NCBI GenBank assembly: GCA_016201865.1
Contig: JACQCA010000019.1
Location: forward strand, 1-64,000
Reading direction: 5' to 3'
Length of the DNA stretch: 64,000 bases
Source of the DNA: Nitrospirota bacterium
GTDB lineage: Bacteria > Nitrospirota > Nitrospiria > JACQBZ01
The notes beneath the pieces were generated by a model, which saw only the letters and a program-made list of their open reading frames with translations, ran no database searches and had not been told where the DNA came from. Shown here piece after piece: positions 16,263 to 24,054 of the stretch (within the stretch, counting starts at the first letter, position 1; every line of letters starts with the position of its first letter). Both the position numbers and the translations under genes were made by a program.

Positions 16263-16965
16263 ATTGGGAGAGTGTGCCTAAATTGTTGGTAAAGATCAAG
16301 AGTCCGACGCCGATTAAGAAGAGGCCGCTCACCATCGTGATTCGATTCATGTAAGGGGCGATCTTCTTAAAGGCGCTCAAGAAGCTGTTGAGGGCGAGGG
16401 AGGAGAGAAAAAAGGGGATCCCCAGACCGAGGGAATAGGCCGATAGAAGCGCCATGCCGTGGGTCATGGTCTGCGCCGTCGTCGCGACCATCAGGATCGC
16501 GCCCAGGATCGGGCCGATGCAGGGAGTCCAGCCGGCCGCGAAGCTGATGCCCACCAGGACCGATCCGGCATAACCGAGCGGTTTATTCTTTAGATGAATT
16601 CTTTTTTCTCTCTGCAGGAAGCCGAACTTGATCAGACCGGCAAAGTGAAGGCCGAGAAGCATCACGATCAGGCCGCCCGCTTTCTGGAGCGCGCCCTGGT
16701 GCTGATTCAGGACGTTTCCGAGGGTGGTGGCGGAGGCCCCGAGCGAGACGAAAACGGTCGAGAATCCGAGGATGAAGAACAGAGAATGGAGCGTCGTGGT
16801 TTTTCGGATCCGCGCGCGGTCTTCGCCTTTCGTCATATCGTCAAACGAAATGCCGGTGATGAAGGAAGCATAGGAAGGCAGCAACGGGAGCACGCAGGGC
16901 GATACGAAGGAAAGAAACCCGGCCGTCAGAGCCACCATGAACGATACATTCGATGAAGCATCCAT
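16237..16965 (-). CDS. ccdA: CcdA/DsbD-like thiol electron transporter
   Basis: A 242-residue membrane protein with six hydrophobic segments. The two redox Cys-Pro motifs are present: SFVSPCVLPLLPSYASF in the first helix and AAGWTPCIGPILGA in the fourth. It carries reducing equivalents from cytosolic thioredoxin across the inner membrane to periplasmic thioredoxin-like proteins such as the TlpA homologue encoded upstream. A GTG 12 bp upstream (16977) is an alternative start; the ATG is used here. It lies between the DUF3570 gene and apbE with short or overlapping junctions. Confidence 0.92.
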   Translation of the reverse strand: MDASSNVSFMVALTAGFLSFVSPCVLPLLPSYASFITGISFDDMTKGEDRARIRKTTTLHSLFFILGFSTVFVSLGASATTLGNVLNQHQGALQKAGGLIVMLLGLHFAGLIKFGFLQREKRIHLKNKPLGYAGSVLVGISFAAGWTPCIGPILGAILMVATTAQTMTHGMALLSAYSLGLGIPFFLSSLALNSFLSAFKKIAPYMNRITMVSGLFLIGVGLLIFTNNLGTLSQYVTHWFSE

Positions 16966-16980
16966 CCGAACCCCCACAGG

Positions 16981-18201
16981 TTAGAAATTAAATCGCAGCC
17001 CGATCATGACCGAGTGGGCCGTCACATGAATCGTCTCGGTATAGAACTCATAGCGCGCCTCGAACGTCCCTAACCGGATGCCGTTGGAGCGGCCCGGTGT
17101 TGCCTTGAAGAGGTGGGTGTATTTCAGGCCCGCGAGCTCCGAACTCAGCGCCAGCAACTGCTGAGAGGAGGAGCGATAGCGGTCCGCCGCCGTGTAAAGA
17201 TCTTTGGCAAAGAAGGCCGCCGTCTGACGGTAATACCGAAGATTCAGTCCGAGGATGTTTCGGTCCGTCACGTATTTATTGTACTCGGCCTCCTCGGTAT
17301 GGGAGGTGATATTCCAGTCATCCGTATAGTACCGATACGTCAGCTTGACGGAGGATCGGTCCATGAAGCCGTCCGAAAAATAGTGATTGATCCCCAACAG
17401 GACGGCATTCCTTGACCGGGTGCTCGGGAAAACCTCTCCCTCGCACGAGCCGGCTGCCTTGGCGGTGCACTGATCCGGGGTCGTCGGGCTGATCGCGACC
17501 AGCCGATTTCCTTCCGGGATGAAGCCGCGGGCCCGACTGCCGGAGTAGCCGATCTGCGCGAATGTGACGGGGGAGAGCAGTTGCGTGATGCCGAAGTAGT
17601 AATTGTCGGTATCCCGGCTCTTGCGGCCGTCCATGAAACGGCCGTAGACCAGGTCCATGTTTTTAGAGTAGCTCAATGTCAGCGTCGTATTTTTCTCGAA
17701 CAGATCTTTTTTCAGGGTGATGCTGGGGGTGTTTGAGAGATAGTCTTTTTCCTGGCTGTAGTCGTAATAAAATTCGGTCGTGATGAGATTGTTGAAATTA
17801 TGACTGAACCCGGCCGTCAGCTCGTTCCGGGTGTCGGTGGTCGTTCCGCCACCGGTCGCCGCGCTGGACGCGGTGGAAACCGCGGCCACGTTTTGTCGGA
17901 CCCCGCCCTTTCCTTCTCCCCCTTCTCCTCCCTCACTTCCTTCGCCGAGAAATTCCGGGTTGATGAAGTCCACGGTGTATTTGAAATAGGACGAGGTTTC
18001 CAGCGAAACGTCCTTGTTCAGCGCAAAGACCTCGGTGTAAACGGCGACATGGTTGCTGAAGCTGTGAACGTAACTCTGCGTCACCGCATAATCTTCGGCC
18101 GCCGCGCCGCGCGCGAAGACAGCGGCAACGACGATACAGCCCAAGGCAAGGCCGGCGATTCGGAAACGGTTCTTTCGTCCGGGAATGTTAGTTGCAACCA
18201 C
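16981..18201 (-). CDS. DUF3570 family outer-membrane beta-barrel-like protein
   Basis: About 406 residues if the GTG at 18201 is used; the track's upstream start overlaps the DUF4266 frame heavily. A signal peptide (LALGCIVVAAVFARGAAAE) is followed by DUF3570 features. These are alternating aromatic beta strands (YTEVFALNKDVSLETSSYF, LTYRYYTDDW, ITSHTEEAEY) and a C-terminal strand ending in Phe (MIGLRFNF), as expected for barrel insertion. A Gly/Glu-rich loop (EGGEGGEGKGG) and a Cys pair (CTAKAAGSC) sit in probable loops. The family usually travels with DUF4266 and ApbE, as here. Function unknown. Confidence 0.85.
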   Translation of the reverse strand: MVATNIPGRKNRFRIAGLALGCIVVAAVFARGAAAEDYAVTQSYVHSFSNHVAVYTEVFALNKDVSLETSSYFKYTVDFINPEFLGEGSEGGEGGEGKGGVRQNVAAVSTASSAATGGGTTTDTRNELTAGFSHNFNNLITTEFYYDYSQEKDYLSNTPSITLKKDLFEKNTTLTLSYSKNMDLVYGRFMDGRKSRDTDNYYFGITQLLSPVTFAQIGYSGSRARGFIPEGNRLVAISPTTPDQCTAKAAGSCEGEVFPSTRSRNAVLLGINHYFSDGFMDRSSVKLTYRYYTDDWNITSHTEEAEYNKYVTDRNILGLNLRYYRQTAAFFAKDLYTAADRYRSSSQQLLALSSELAGLKYTHLFKATPGRSNGIRLGTFEARYEFYTETIHVTAHSVMIGLRFNF

Positions 18202-18406
18202 AACCGCCGCCGCTGACGCCGAAACTGCCCGTGCTGCCCTCACGGGTGCTGATGGAATGCTCCCGAACCGCCTTCTCTTCCTTGTTGTAATCCGGCTGCA
18301 TGATGGGATCCGCGAGATGTTCCCGTTCCCAGGGTTTCACGCCGGCGCAGCCGTTAGCGATGGAGAGGATACCGATCAATCCGATGATGAATAAATTTCT
18401 GTTCAC
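18188..18406 (-). CDS. DUF4266 small lipoprotein with C-terminal GGGCGCN
   Basis: A 72-residue lipoprotein with signal and lipobox IANGC, then the DUF4266 core VKPWEREHLADPIM. The tail runs through STREGSTGSFGVSGGGCGCN. The final Gly/Cys motif with two cysteines is typical for the family and might hold a metal or accept electrons. The Ser/Thr run could be considered for modification, but that is speculation. It lies 3 bp after tlpA and overlaps the DUF3570 gene. Confidence 0.88.
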   Translation of the reverse strand: MNRNLFIIGLIGILSIANGCAGVKPWEREHLADPIMQPDYNKEEKAVREHSISTREGSTGSFGVSGGGCGCN

Positions 18407-18409
18407 CGA

Positions 18410-18925
18410 TTAATTTTCCTTCCGGAGGAGGGCTTCGATTTCCGTAACCCACTTGGCCGGATCGGCCTCATTAAAGCCGAGATGGATATACCGAATGACG
18501 CCTTCCTTGTCGACGATAAAGGAAGTGGGCATGGCCCGGGCCCCGTATGAGGAAACGACGGTGGACTGCGGATCCAGCAGTACGGTCATCCTTTGAGAAA
18601 GGGGCATCGGCAATCGTTCCAGAAACTCATCCACGTGGGCTCTCTTTTTATCCAGGTTGACCGCCAGGATGAGCATGTCGGATTCCTTGTATCGTTCGGC
18701 CAGTTTGTTGAGCTCCGGAAACTCCTTCTTGCAGGGCGGACACCAATCGGCCCAGAAATCGATAAAGATCACCTTGCCTTTCAAGCCCGGCAGGGAGACC
18801 GGCTGACCGTTGAGGTCCTGGAGCGTGAAGTCCGGCGCCTTGTCGTTAATCCATGCCGCCCAAGACGGCGAAGCGGTCAGGAGAAACGAGGCCAGTATTG
18901 AAACCTGAGCGATGACTCTGAACAT
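18410..18925 (-). CDS. TlpA/ResA-like periplasmic thioredoxin
   Basis: A 171-residue protein with an N-terminal signal (AQVSILASFLLTASPSWAA). The thioredoxin fold has APDFTLQDLNG, the active site FWADWCPPCKKEFPEL, the cis-proline MPTSFIVD and the conserved GVIRYIHLG. It is expected to be a reductive periplasmic thiol oxidoreductase fed by the CcdA homologue of the same operon. It probably acts on cysteines of DUF4266 or a cytochrome. First gene of the operon, with TATGGAGG as ribosome-binding site and a long hairpin in its leader. Confidence 0.93.
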   Translation of the reverse strand: MFRVIAQVSILASFLLTASPSWAAWINDKAPDFTLQDLNGQPVSLPGLKGKVIFIDFWADWCPPCKKEFPELNKLAERYKESDMLILAVNLDKKRAHVDEFLERLPMPLSQRMTVLLDPQSTVVSSYGARAMPTSFIVDKEGVIRYIHLGFNEADPAKWVTEIEALLRKEN

Positions 18926-18943
18926 AAATATGCCTCCATACAG

Positions 18944-18993
18944 ATGGAAGCCTCCCCGCCTGAAAAGCGAGGATCAGGCGGGGAGGCTTCCAT
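18944..18993 (-). promoter_or_regulatory. perfect 20-bp-arm hairpin in tlpA leader
   Basis: ATGGAAGCCTCCCCGCCTGA and its exact reverse complement flank a 10-nt loop. It sits between the DUF5666 stop and the tlpA ribosome-binding site, on the same strand as both. It could be a terminator of the DUF5666 transcript or an attenuator; no U-tract follows. Confidence 0.75.
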
Positions 18994-19004
18994 GCCGATC
19001 CGGC

Positions 19005-19964
19005 CTATTCGAACGAGATTTCCCTGGCGATCAGAACGCCGTCGGCGTCCAGCGTTCCTTCCGCCTCTAATAGAACGTTCAGCCCGATCATTGCGGCGGT
19101 TCCGTCTTTAAACGTCGTTAGAGAAGTCGTCGCGACGGGCTGGCCGTTTATATCGAAATCGGTTGCCGAAACGTACCGCGTGACATACCCTTCAATCTTC
19201 AGCTCATCGCCTTCCGAACCGCCCACCGAGTTATCCTCGGCCTTGACCTTGCTTGCGGTCAGCGCACCTGCCGAATCGATCCCCGTCGTGCTTTTGACCT
19301 CGACATACAATCCGTCGGCCAATACGAGACCGGTCGGCTCAAGCGTCGCATGGCTGTAATCCACCTTTTGATCCCCGATGAGGAATGTCATTGCGAGGGG
19401 ATCCAGGCTCGTGATCTTTCCTTTCAACTCAATTTCAGTTCCCGAGATGTGCTGGGGCGCCTTCAGTTCGATAAAGGTTGCCTGGATGGATCCATCCGCA
19501 TTCACAAAACCGCTCACCTCAATTACATTCCCGACATTCAGCCCGGAAAAATCGCCGACGTTTTCATAGCGGGTCGCGGCATCCGCCACAACCTTCTGGC
19601 TCATCACAGTCAATGTCAAATTGGGCGCGTTGATGTCCTGAATCACGCCTTCCAGATCGTCCTTATACTCGATGCTGCTCGCGCTCCCGGTCGTTCCGTC
19701 CGCATTGAAGGTTCCATGAACCGTCACGACCATCCCGATGGCGAGATCGTCCTGCGCAGCCGCGTCGCCGTCCTTGGTGATCGTCGTTCCGGTCGTATCG
19801 AACTCGACGCCGTTAACGAAAACACTCCCGAATCCGGTGATCTTCCCGACAACCCCGCCGCTTGCTGTGGTATGACTGCTTCCACCCCCGCTGCACGAGA
19901 TGCTGATGACCGCGGTCAGCAGAAGGACTGCGAATTGACCTAATCGAACTTGAAATGCCTTCAT
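19005..19964 (-). CDS. DUF5666 lipoprotein, paralogue 1
   Basis: A 319-residue lipoprotein with lipobox ISISCSGGG. It contains repeated small beta-barrel modules of the DUF5666 type: GKITGFGSVFVNGVEFDT, GMVVTVHGTF, YKDDLEGVIQDI, VIEVSGFVNADG and a closing LLEAEGTLDADGVLIAREI. Probably a secreted, OB-like beta protein; no function is known. It is a tandem duplicate of the gene at 20071-21024, sharing AGGAGGCAAGTC before the ATG. Between them lies a decayed copy of the DUF6502 3' end. Confidence 0.85.
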   Translation of the reverse strand: MKAFQVRLGQFAVLLLTAVISISCSGGGSSHTTASGGVVGKITGFGSVFVNGVEFDTTGTTITKDGDAAAQDDLAIGMVVTVHGTFNADGTTGSASSIEYKDDLEGVIQDINAPNLTLTVMSQKVVADAATRYENVGDFSGLNVGNVIEVSGFVNADGSIQATFIELKAPQHISGTEIELKGKITSLDPLAMTFLIGDQKVDYSHATLEPTGLVLADGLYVEVKSTTGIDSAGALTASKVKAEDNSVGGSEGDELKIEGYVTRYVSATDFDINGQPVATTSLTTFKDGTAAMIGLNVLLEAEGTLDADGVLIAREISFE

Positions 19965-20068
19965 GACTTGCCTCCTCGGGACTTATTCGTAAATAAGTCC
20001 TCTTTTAAAAAAGTGAATACCTGTTTCGGCTCCTTTTCGGCCGGTTCCCCCGAATGAATTGACATCCC
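19965..20068 (-). pseudogene. remnant of DUF6502 3' end from tandem duplication
   Basis: The minus-strand sequence aligns with the last roughly 100 bp of the DUF6502 gene (21025-21130). Shared blocks are GATGTCAAT(T/C)CAT near the far end, GGAACCGGCCG in the middle and GAGGAGGCAAGT / CAGGAGGCAAGT at the near end, with many substitutions between. It now serves only as leader and ribosome-binding region of DUF5666 paralogue 1. Confidence 0.75.
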
Positions 20069-20070
20069 CA

Positions 20071-21024
20071 CTACTCAAACGAAATTTCCCTGGCGATCAG
20101 TATCCCGTTGGCGTCCAGCGTGCCTTCGACTTCGAGCAAAACGTTCGCTTGGATATTAGCCGGGGCGCCGTTTTCGAACAAGGTCTGCGAGTTGGTCTGA
20201 ACGCGTTGGCCGTTTACCTCAAAGTCGCTCGCGTTGGTGAACTGATTCACCAGTCCCTCGATCTCCAAGAGATCTCCCTCCGCAGCACCCAGGGCGTTGT
20301 TTACAACCCCAATCTGAGTGGCTATCAGAACACCCGACGCATCAAGCGTCCCCTTGACCTCGACAAGCATCCCCAGAGCCAGACCGCTCGGCGGGACATT
20401 CTCAAGAACAGCCCCGCTGTAGTCCACCACTTGACTGCCGATCTGGAAGGTGTTACTCACGGGAGTGTTGCTGATCGTTCCTGTGAGCTCCACGTGGGTG
20501 CCGGGCGGCGTCCGTTCAATTCTTGTCGCTACAATGGTGCCGTCTGAGCCGACGAACCCGCTGATCTCCACAATGTCGCCCTTCGCTAACGATCCGAAGG
20601 TCGCGTTCTCAAATACCGTGGAACTGTCCACCGCCACCGTTTGACCCAGCACAACCAAGAAAGAAGCCAATAGATTGATGCTGTCGATGGGGCCTTCGAG
20701 GTTGTTGTTGTAATCGATGCTGCTTGCGGTTCCGGTTGTTCCATTGCCGTTGATTGTGCCTTTGACGGTGACCACCATTCCGATTCCCAGATCGGTCTGC
20801 GTTGCCGTTGGATCGCCATTGACCGTGATCGTGGCCCCGGTCGTGTTGAACTCGACACGATTAACGAAGACACTCCCGAATGCGGTGATCTTTCCGACGG
20901 AAACTCCCGTGCCGCCGACCCCGCCGCCGGCCGTGGTGCTGCCGCCTCCGCCTCCGGCGCACGAGACGCCGACGGTTGCGGTCAGCAGAAAGATAGCGAA
21001 TTGACCTAATCGAAACATCTTCAT
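20071..21024 (-). CDS. DUF5666 lipoprotein, paralogue 2
   Basis: A 317-residue lipoprotein with lipobox TVGVSCAGGGGG. The domain order and many segments match paralogue 1: GKITAFGSVFVNRVEFNT, GMVVTVKGTI, GDIVEISGFVGSDG, and LLEVEGTLDANGILIAREI at the C-terminus. It overlaps the DUF6502 stop (ATGA) and uses AGGAGG inside that gene's last codons, so it is translationally coupled to it. Its ancestral position directly behind DUF6502 makes it the likely parent copy. Function unknown. Confidence 0.87.
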   Translation of the reverse strand: MKMFRLGQFAIFLLTATVGVSCAGGGGGSTTAGGGVGGTGVSVGKITAFGSVFVNRVEFNTTGATITVNGDPTATQTDLGIGMVVTVKGTINGNGTTGTASSIDYNNNLEGPIDSINLLASFLVVLGQTVAVDSSTVFENATFGSLAKGDIVEISGFVGSDGTIVATRIERTPPGTHVELTGTISNTPVSNTFQIGSQVVDYSGAVLENVPPSGLALGMLVEVKGTLDASGVLIATQIGVVNNALGAAEGDLLEIEGLVNQFTNASDFEVNGQRVQTNSQTLFENGAPANIQANVLLEVEGTLDANGILIAREISFE

Positions 21025-21860
21025 GACTTGCCTCCTGGAAGAGTATTTTCAGATACATCCTCTTCAAAATAGTAAATGGCCATTCCGGCGCGTTTCCGGC
21101 CGGTTCCTTTAGTGGATGGATTGACATCTCGATCGTGTTGGGACAGCCATCGGTCCATTTCCTCAAGCAAGGACTGTCCTCTGCCCAAGGTCAATGCACG
21201 AAACTGCGGCAGAATTTCAGCCGGAAGATTGTCGTAAGCCACCTTTCTCTGGAAAAAGCTTTCGGTCGTGTTGCTGCGAAGGTTATGATCAATCGTGCGG
21301 ATCAGGTCCCGGACGTCCGTGCCCAGGATGCCGAGCTTCCCGGCCTCTTCGTTTTGTGGAAGGTAGGCGCGGGTCCGTAAATGGATCCGGCCGTCGCGCA
21401 GGCGTTCAACGGCCCCTACCCGTAAAAGTTCATCCAAAATGGCGCGAACAGGCATATCGCCGCTGTAGCGTTTTACCAATTGACTGAACGTGGCGCCCCT
21501 TCCTTCCAACGGCAGGTCGGCTTCACGGCCTTTGTTGTCCTTAAACTTGACGTCGCGGATCCAACCGCTGATCACCCGTGCGGCGCGGTTATAACGTTCC
21601 AGAGCGCGGGTATCCTTCGGCTCGGGAAGAGACTTCACGCGGCTGACTTCTTTGCGCGAAAGCCCCGTAATGATCGAAACCCGTGAGACGGTCTGTTTTC
21701 TGCCCGGGACTCCGAATTCCCGGGCGGCCACATCCACATAGACACGCTTCGCCAGATCCGCAAACGCGTGATAGGGCACGCCATTGCGGAGGAGGATCCG
21801 CACCAGAGGACGGAGCAATCGAATCACTGCCGCGAAAAGGGCCTGTTCCATCGTAGACAT
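21021..21860 (-). CDS. DUF6502 family protein, probable DNA-binding regulator
   Basis: About 279 residues from the ATG at 21860 (the track start 21914 lies upstream of the promoter). The DUF6502 pattern is visible: LRPLVRILLRNGVPYHAFADL, KRVYVDVAAREF, then a winged-helix-like VSRVSIITGLSRKEVSR at about 60-75. Later comes VRAILDELLRVGAVERL and a helical C-terminal half. The helix-turn-helix segment suggests a regulator; an operator-like inverted repeat overlaps its own -10. It is first in an operon with DUF5666 genes, a known pairing for this family. Regulation of the DUF5666 genes is inferred. Confidence 0.75.
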   Translation of the reverse strand: MSTMEQALFAAVIRLLRPLVRILLRNGVPYHAFADLAKRVYVDVAAREFGVPGRKQTVSRVSIITGLSRKEVSRVKSLPEPKDTRALERYNRAARVISGWIRDVKFKDNKGREADLPLEGRGATFSQLVKRYSGDMPVRAILDELLRVGAVERLRDGRIHLRTRAYLPQNEEAGKLGILGTDVRDLIRTIDHNLRSNTTESFFQRKVAYDNLPAEILPQFRALTLGRGQSLLEEMDRWLSQHDRDVNPSTKGTGRKRAGMAIYYFEEDVSENTLPGGKS

Positions 21861-21865
21861 ATTAG

Positions 21866-21899
21866 TTGGGATTATATTCCCAAATATAGAGATTGTCAA
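21866..21899 (-). promoter_or_regulatory. consensus promoter with overlapping operator-like inverted repeat
   Basis: Minus strand TTGACA (21894-21899), exactly 17 bp, TATAAT (21871-21876): a full sigma-70 consensus. The inverted repeat TTGGGA-6-TCCCAA (21866-21883) covers the -10. The -10 is 10 nt from the ATG at 21860, so the leader would be about 4 nt. Confidence 0.8.
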
Positions 21900-22072
21900 G
21901 TCTTGAATGATCATTCTTCAACTCCATCCGAAAAAAAGAATCCGGCGCGTATATGTTTAATCCATAAGCTCTATCTAAACGGCTGAAGTTTGGGTATAAT
22001 TACTGGCGCTAAAAAATCGGATCACCGGTTGTGTTATTATTTAAAAAGGGCCTATTTTAGGCTGATTGGATC

Positions 22073-23419
22073 ATGAGACATCGAAACCGATTCGTCTATC
22101 TTTTCTTTTTTGGGGTGTTGGTTTTGGTCGGCTGCGGCCTTATGGTTTCGGTTCAGACCGATCCGATTCCAACAACCCTAACCGACGAAGGCTCCTTGCC
22201 GTTTCCGGCGCCGATGATCAATCCGACGGCCGCCTTCCGGACTGAACTTCCGGTCTATTCCATGGCGCTAAGTCCGACCGGTCGTTACCTGGCCCTCGGC
22301 AGCCGGAAAAGGATCATCTTATGGGATGCAGCCAAGCCGGAGGAGACGCGGGTCTTGGACGGCGGCACGCGTGATATTCTTTCCTTGGCCTTCAGCCCGG
22401 ATGAAAAAACCCTCGCTGCGGGGAGCTATATCAATATTGATCTGTTGGATGTCAATGCCGGGCAACGGACGGCCTTTCTCCCCGGACATGCCGATTATGT
22501 CCATTCCCTGGCCTTCAGCCCGGACGGCCGATGGCTGGCCTCGGGGTCGGGGGGCACGGAGACGGCGATCCATGTTTGGGATCTGTCCGACAAGCGATTG
22601 GTGAGACGGATGACCTACCGCCCCGGATACTCCGAGCGGGTCCGGGCCCTAGCCTTCAGCCCGGACGGCCGATGGCTGGCTTCGTTGGGATTGGACCGGC
22701 TCACCAGGGTATGGGAGATCGATATGAGACGACGATATTCCATGCCTCATCAGGTCTTGTTCGATCCCGCCACGACTCCGATCACGGCCTCCTTCAGTCC
22801 GGATCAAAAGATTCTGGTTTCCGGGACTGCGGAAGGGCGAATCGTCCTGTATGATTTGACCGAAGGAGCGGTTCTGAAGACCCTGTCCGGACATGAGGGG
22901 GAAGTTCTTTCCGTTGTGTTCAGTCGGGATGGAAGGACGCTGATCTCCACGGGGCGGGATAGGACGATTCGCCGTTGGGATGTGGAAACGGGCAAGGCGA
23001 TCGAGGCCCATGAAATGAAGGATGACGTGCAGTTCGGCAAAATGACGTCGGATGGAACCGTGATGGCCGCCGCCGGTCCGTTGGGGGCTGCGCTGTTTAA
23101 ACTGGAAGAGCCGAAGGGCACGCCGCTGGTGATCACACTGCTTACGCCGGTTGATCGGCAGACCGTGAATCAGTCCGTGATCCAACTGGTCGGGAAGATT
23201 GTCGATGACGCGGGCGTGATCGGGTTTAGGATCCTGGTCAATGATGTGTTGCTGAAGGACAATTCTGAGGCCGAGATCCCGGCGGAAATCTTCTTAGATG
23301 AAGTGATCAGCCTTGATGAAGGGGAGAACATGATCACCGTGACGGCTTACAATCGGGCAGGAATATCCCGTACCGAGACGATCCTTGTCACCTACGTGCC
23401 GGAAGAAGGGGAGATGTAA
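22073..23419 (+). CDS. WD40-repeat lipoprotein with C-terminal Ig-like domain
   Basis: A 448-residue lipoprotein with lipobox LVLVGC. Residues about 55-350 form WD40 blades with repeated LAFSPDGRWLASxG and VWDLS/RRWDVETGK ends, seven by eye (VYSMALSPTG, ILSLAFSPDE, VHSLAFSPDG, VRALAFSPDG, PITASFSPDQ, VLSVVFSRDG, and a weaker last). The last 90 residues look like a bacterial Ig or cadherin-like sandwich (VIQLVGKIVDDAGV...MITVTAYNRAG). Probably a periplasm- or surface-exposed scaffold. A TATAAT at 21995-22000 is a possible -10. The next two genes follow within a few bases. Confidence 0.85.
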   Translation: MRHRNRFVYLFFFGVLVLVGCGLMVSVQTDPIPTTLTDEGSLPFPAPMINPTAAFRTELPVYSMALSPTGRYLALGSRKRIILWDAAKPEETRVLDGGTRDILSLAFSPDEKTLAAGSYINIDLLDVNAGQRTAFLPGHADYVHSLAFSPDGRWLASGSGGTETAIHVWDLSDKRLVRRMTYRPGYSERVRALAFSPDGRWLASLGLDRLTRVWEIDMRRRYSMPHQVLFDPATTPITASFSPDQKILVSGTAEGRIVLYDLTEGAVLKTLSGHEGEVLSVVFSRDGRTLISTGRDRTIRRWDVETGKAIEAHEMKDDVQFGKMTSDGTVMAAAGPLGAALFKLEEPKGTPLVITLLTPVDRQTVNQSVIQLVGKIVDDAGVIGFRILVNDVLLKDNSEAEIPAEIFLDEVISLDEGENMITVTAYNRAGISRTETILVTYVPEEGEM

Positions 23420-23422
23420 TCG

Positions 23423-24010
23423 GTGGCGATCGGGATCGGTCTGCGTTTCATTATCATCGGCCTGCTTGTCGTGTCGTTGAGCGGTTTGACCGACCTGGCC
23501 GTATGGGCCCAGACCGTGACGATGGACTCCGCTCCTCCGGTCCTCCGCCATGACCCTCCCGCGCCGCTGTATCCGGGAGACGTTTTTCTGATCCGCGCGA
23601 CGGTAGAAGGCGAAAGCGATATTGTCCGGGTGAACCTTTTCTATCGGGTTTCGGGGGAAAAAACGTATGAGACGATTCCCATGACCCAGGTTTCCGAGAA
23701 TACCTATGAGGTTCGTATTCCCGTGACAAAGGATTTCAAGCCGGGAGTCGAGTATTACGGAGTCGAGTATTACATTGAGGCCGCCGATCGTCTCGGCGCT
23801 GAGGGCACGGATGGGGCCCAGGCGTTGCCGTATTTCGTGGCGATCCGGGAAAAGCCTGTTTTGATTTCCGTCGCGCCGAAAAGAATGAAGCGGCCCTGGT
23901 GGAAAAATCCCTGGTATTGGGTCGGAATCGTTCTGGCCGTCGGCGGAGGCGCCGCCGCCGCGCAAAGCGCCGGCAGAAAACAGGGCAGTGGGACCGTGAT
24001 TGTCCAGTAA
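23423..24010 (+). CDS. exported single-pass protein of unknown function
   Basis: A 195-residue protein starting with GTG 3 bp after the WD40 gene's stop, so they are coupled. A signal-like N-terminal helix (residues 7-29) is followed by a beta-sandwich-like region. This contains VNLFYRVSGEKTYETIPM and EYYIEAADRLGAEG, resembling the fibronectin-like or Ig domains of caspase- or TPR-linked lipoproteins. A second transmembrane segment at about 160-180 (PWYWVGIVLAVGGGAAAA) is preceded by aromatic and basic residues. No family name can be given with certainty; it likely works with the WD40 lipoprotein. Confidence 0.6.
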   Translation: MAIGIGLRFIIIGLLVVSLSGLTDLAVWAQTVTMDSAPPVLRHDPPAPLYPGDVFLIRATVEGESDIVRVNLFYRVSGEKTYETIPMTQVSENTYEVRIPVTKDFKPGVEYYGVEYYIEAADRLGAEGTDGAQALPYFVAIREKPVLISVAPKRMKRPWWKNPWYWVGIVLAVGGGAAAAQSAGRKQGSGTVIVQ

Positions 24011-24054
24011 AAAAGGAAGATCCGTCGGGGAGGAAAAAGGAAAAGCGAATCGCG

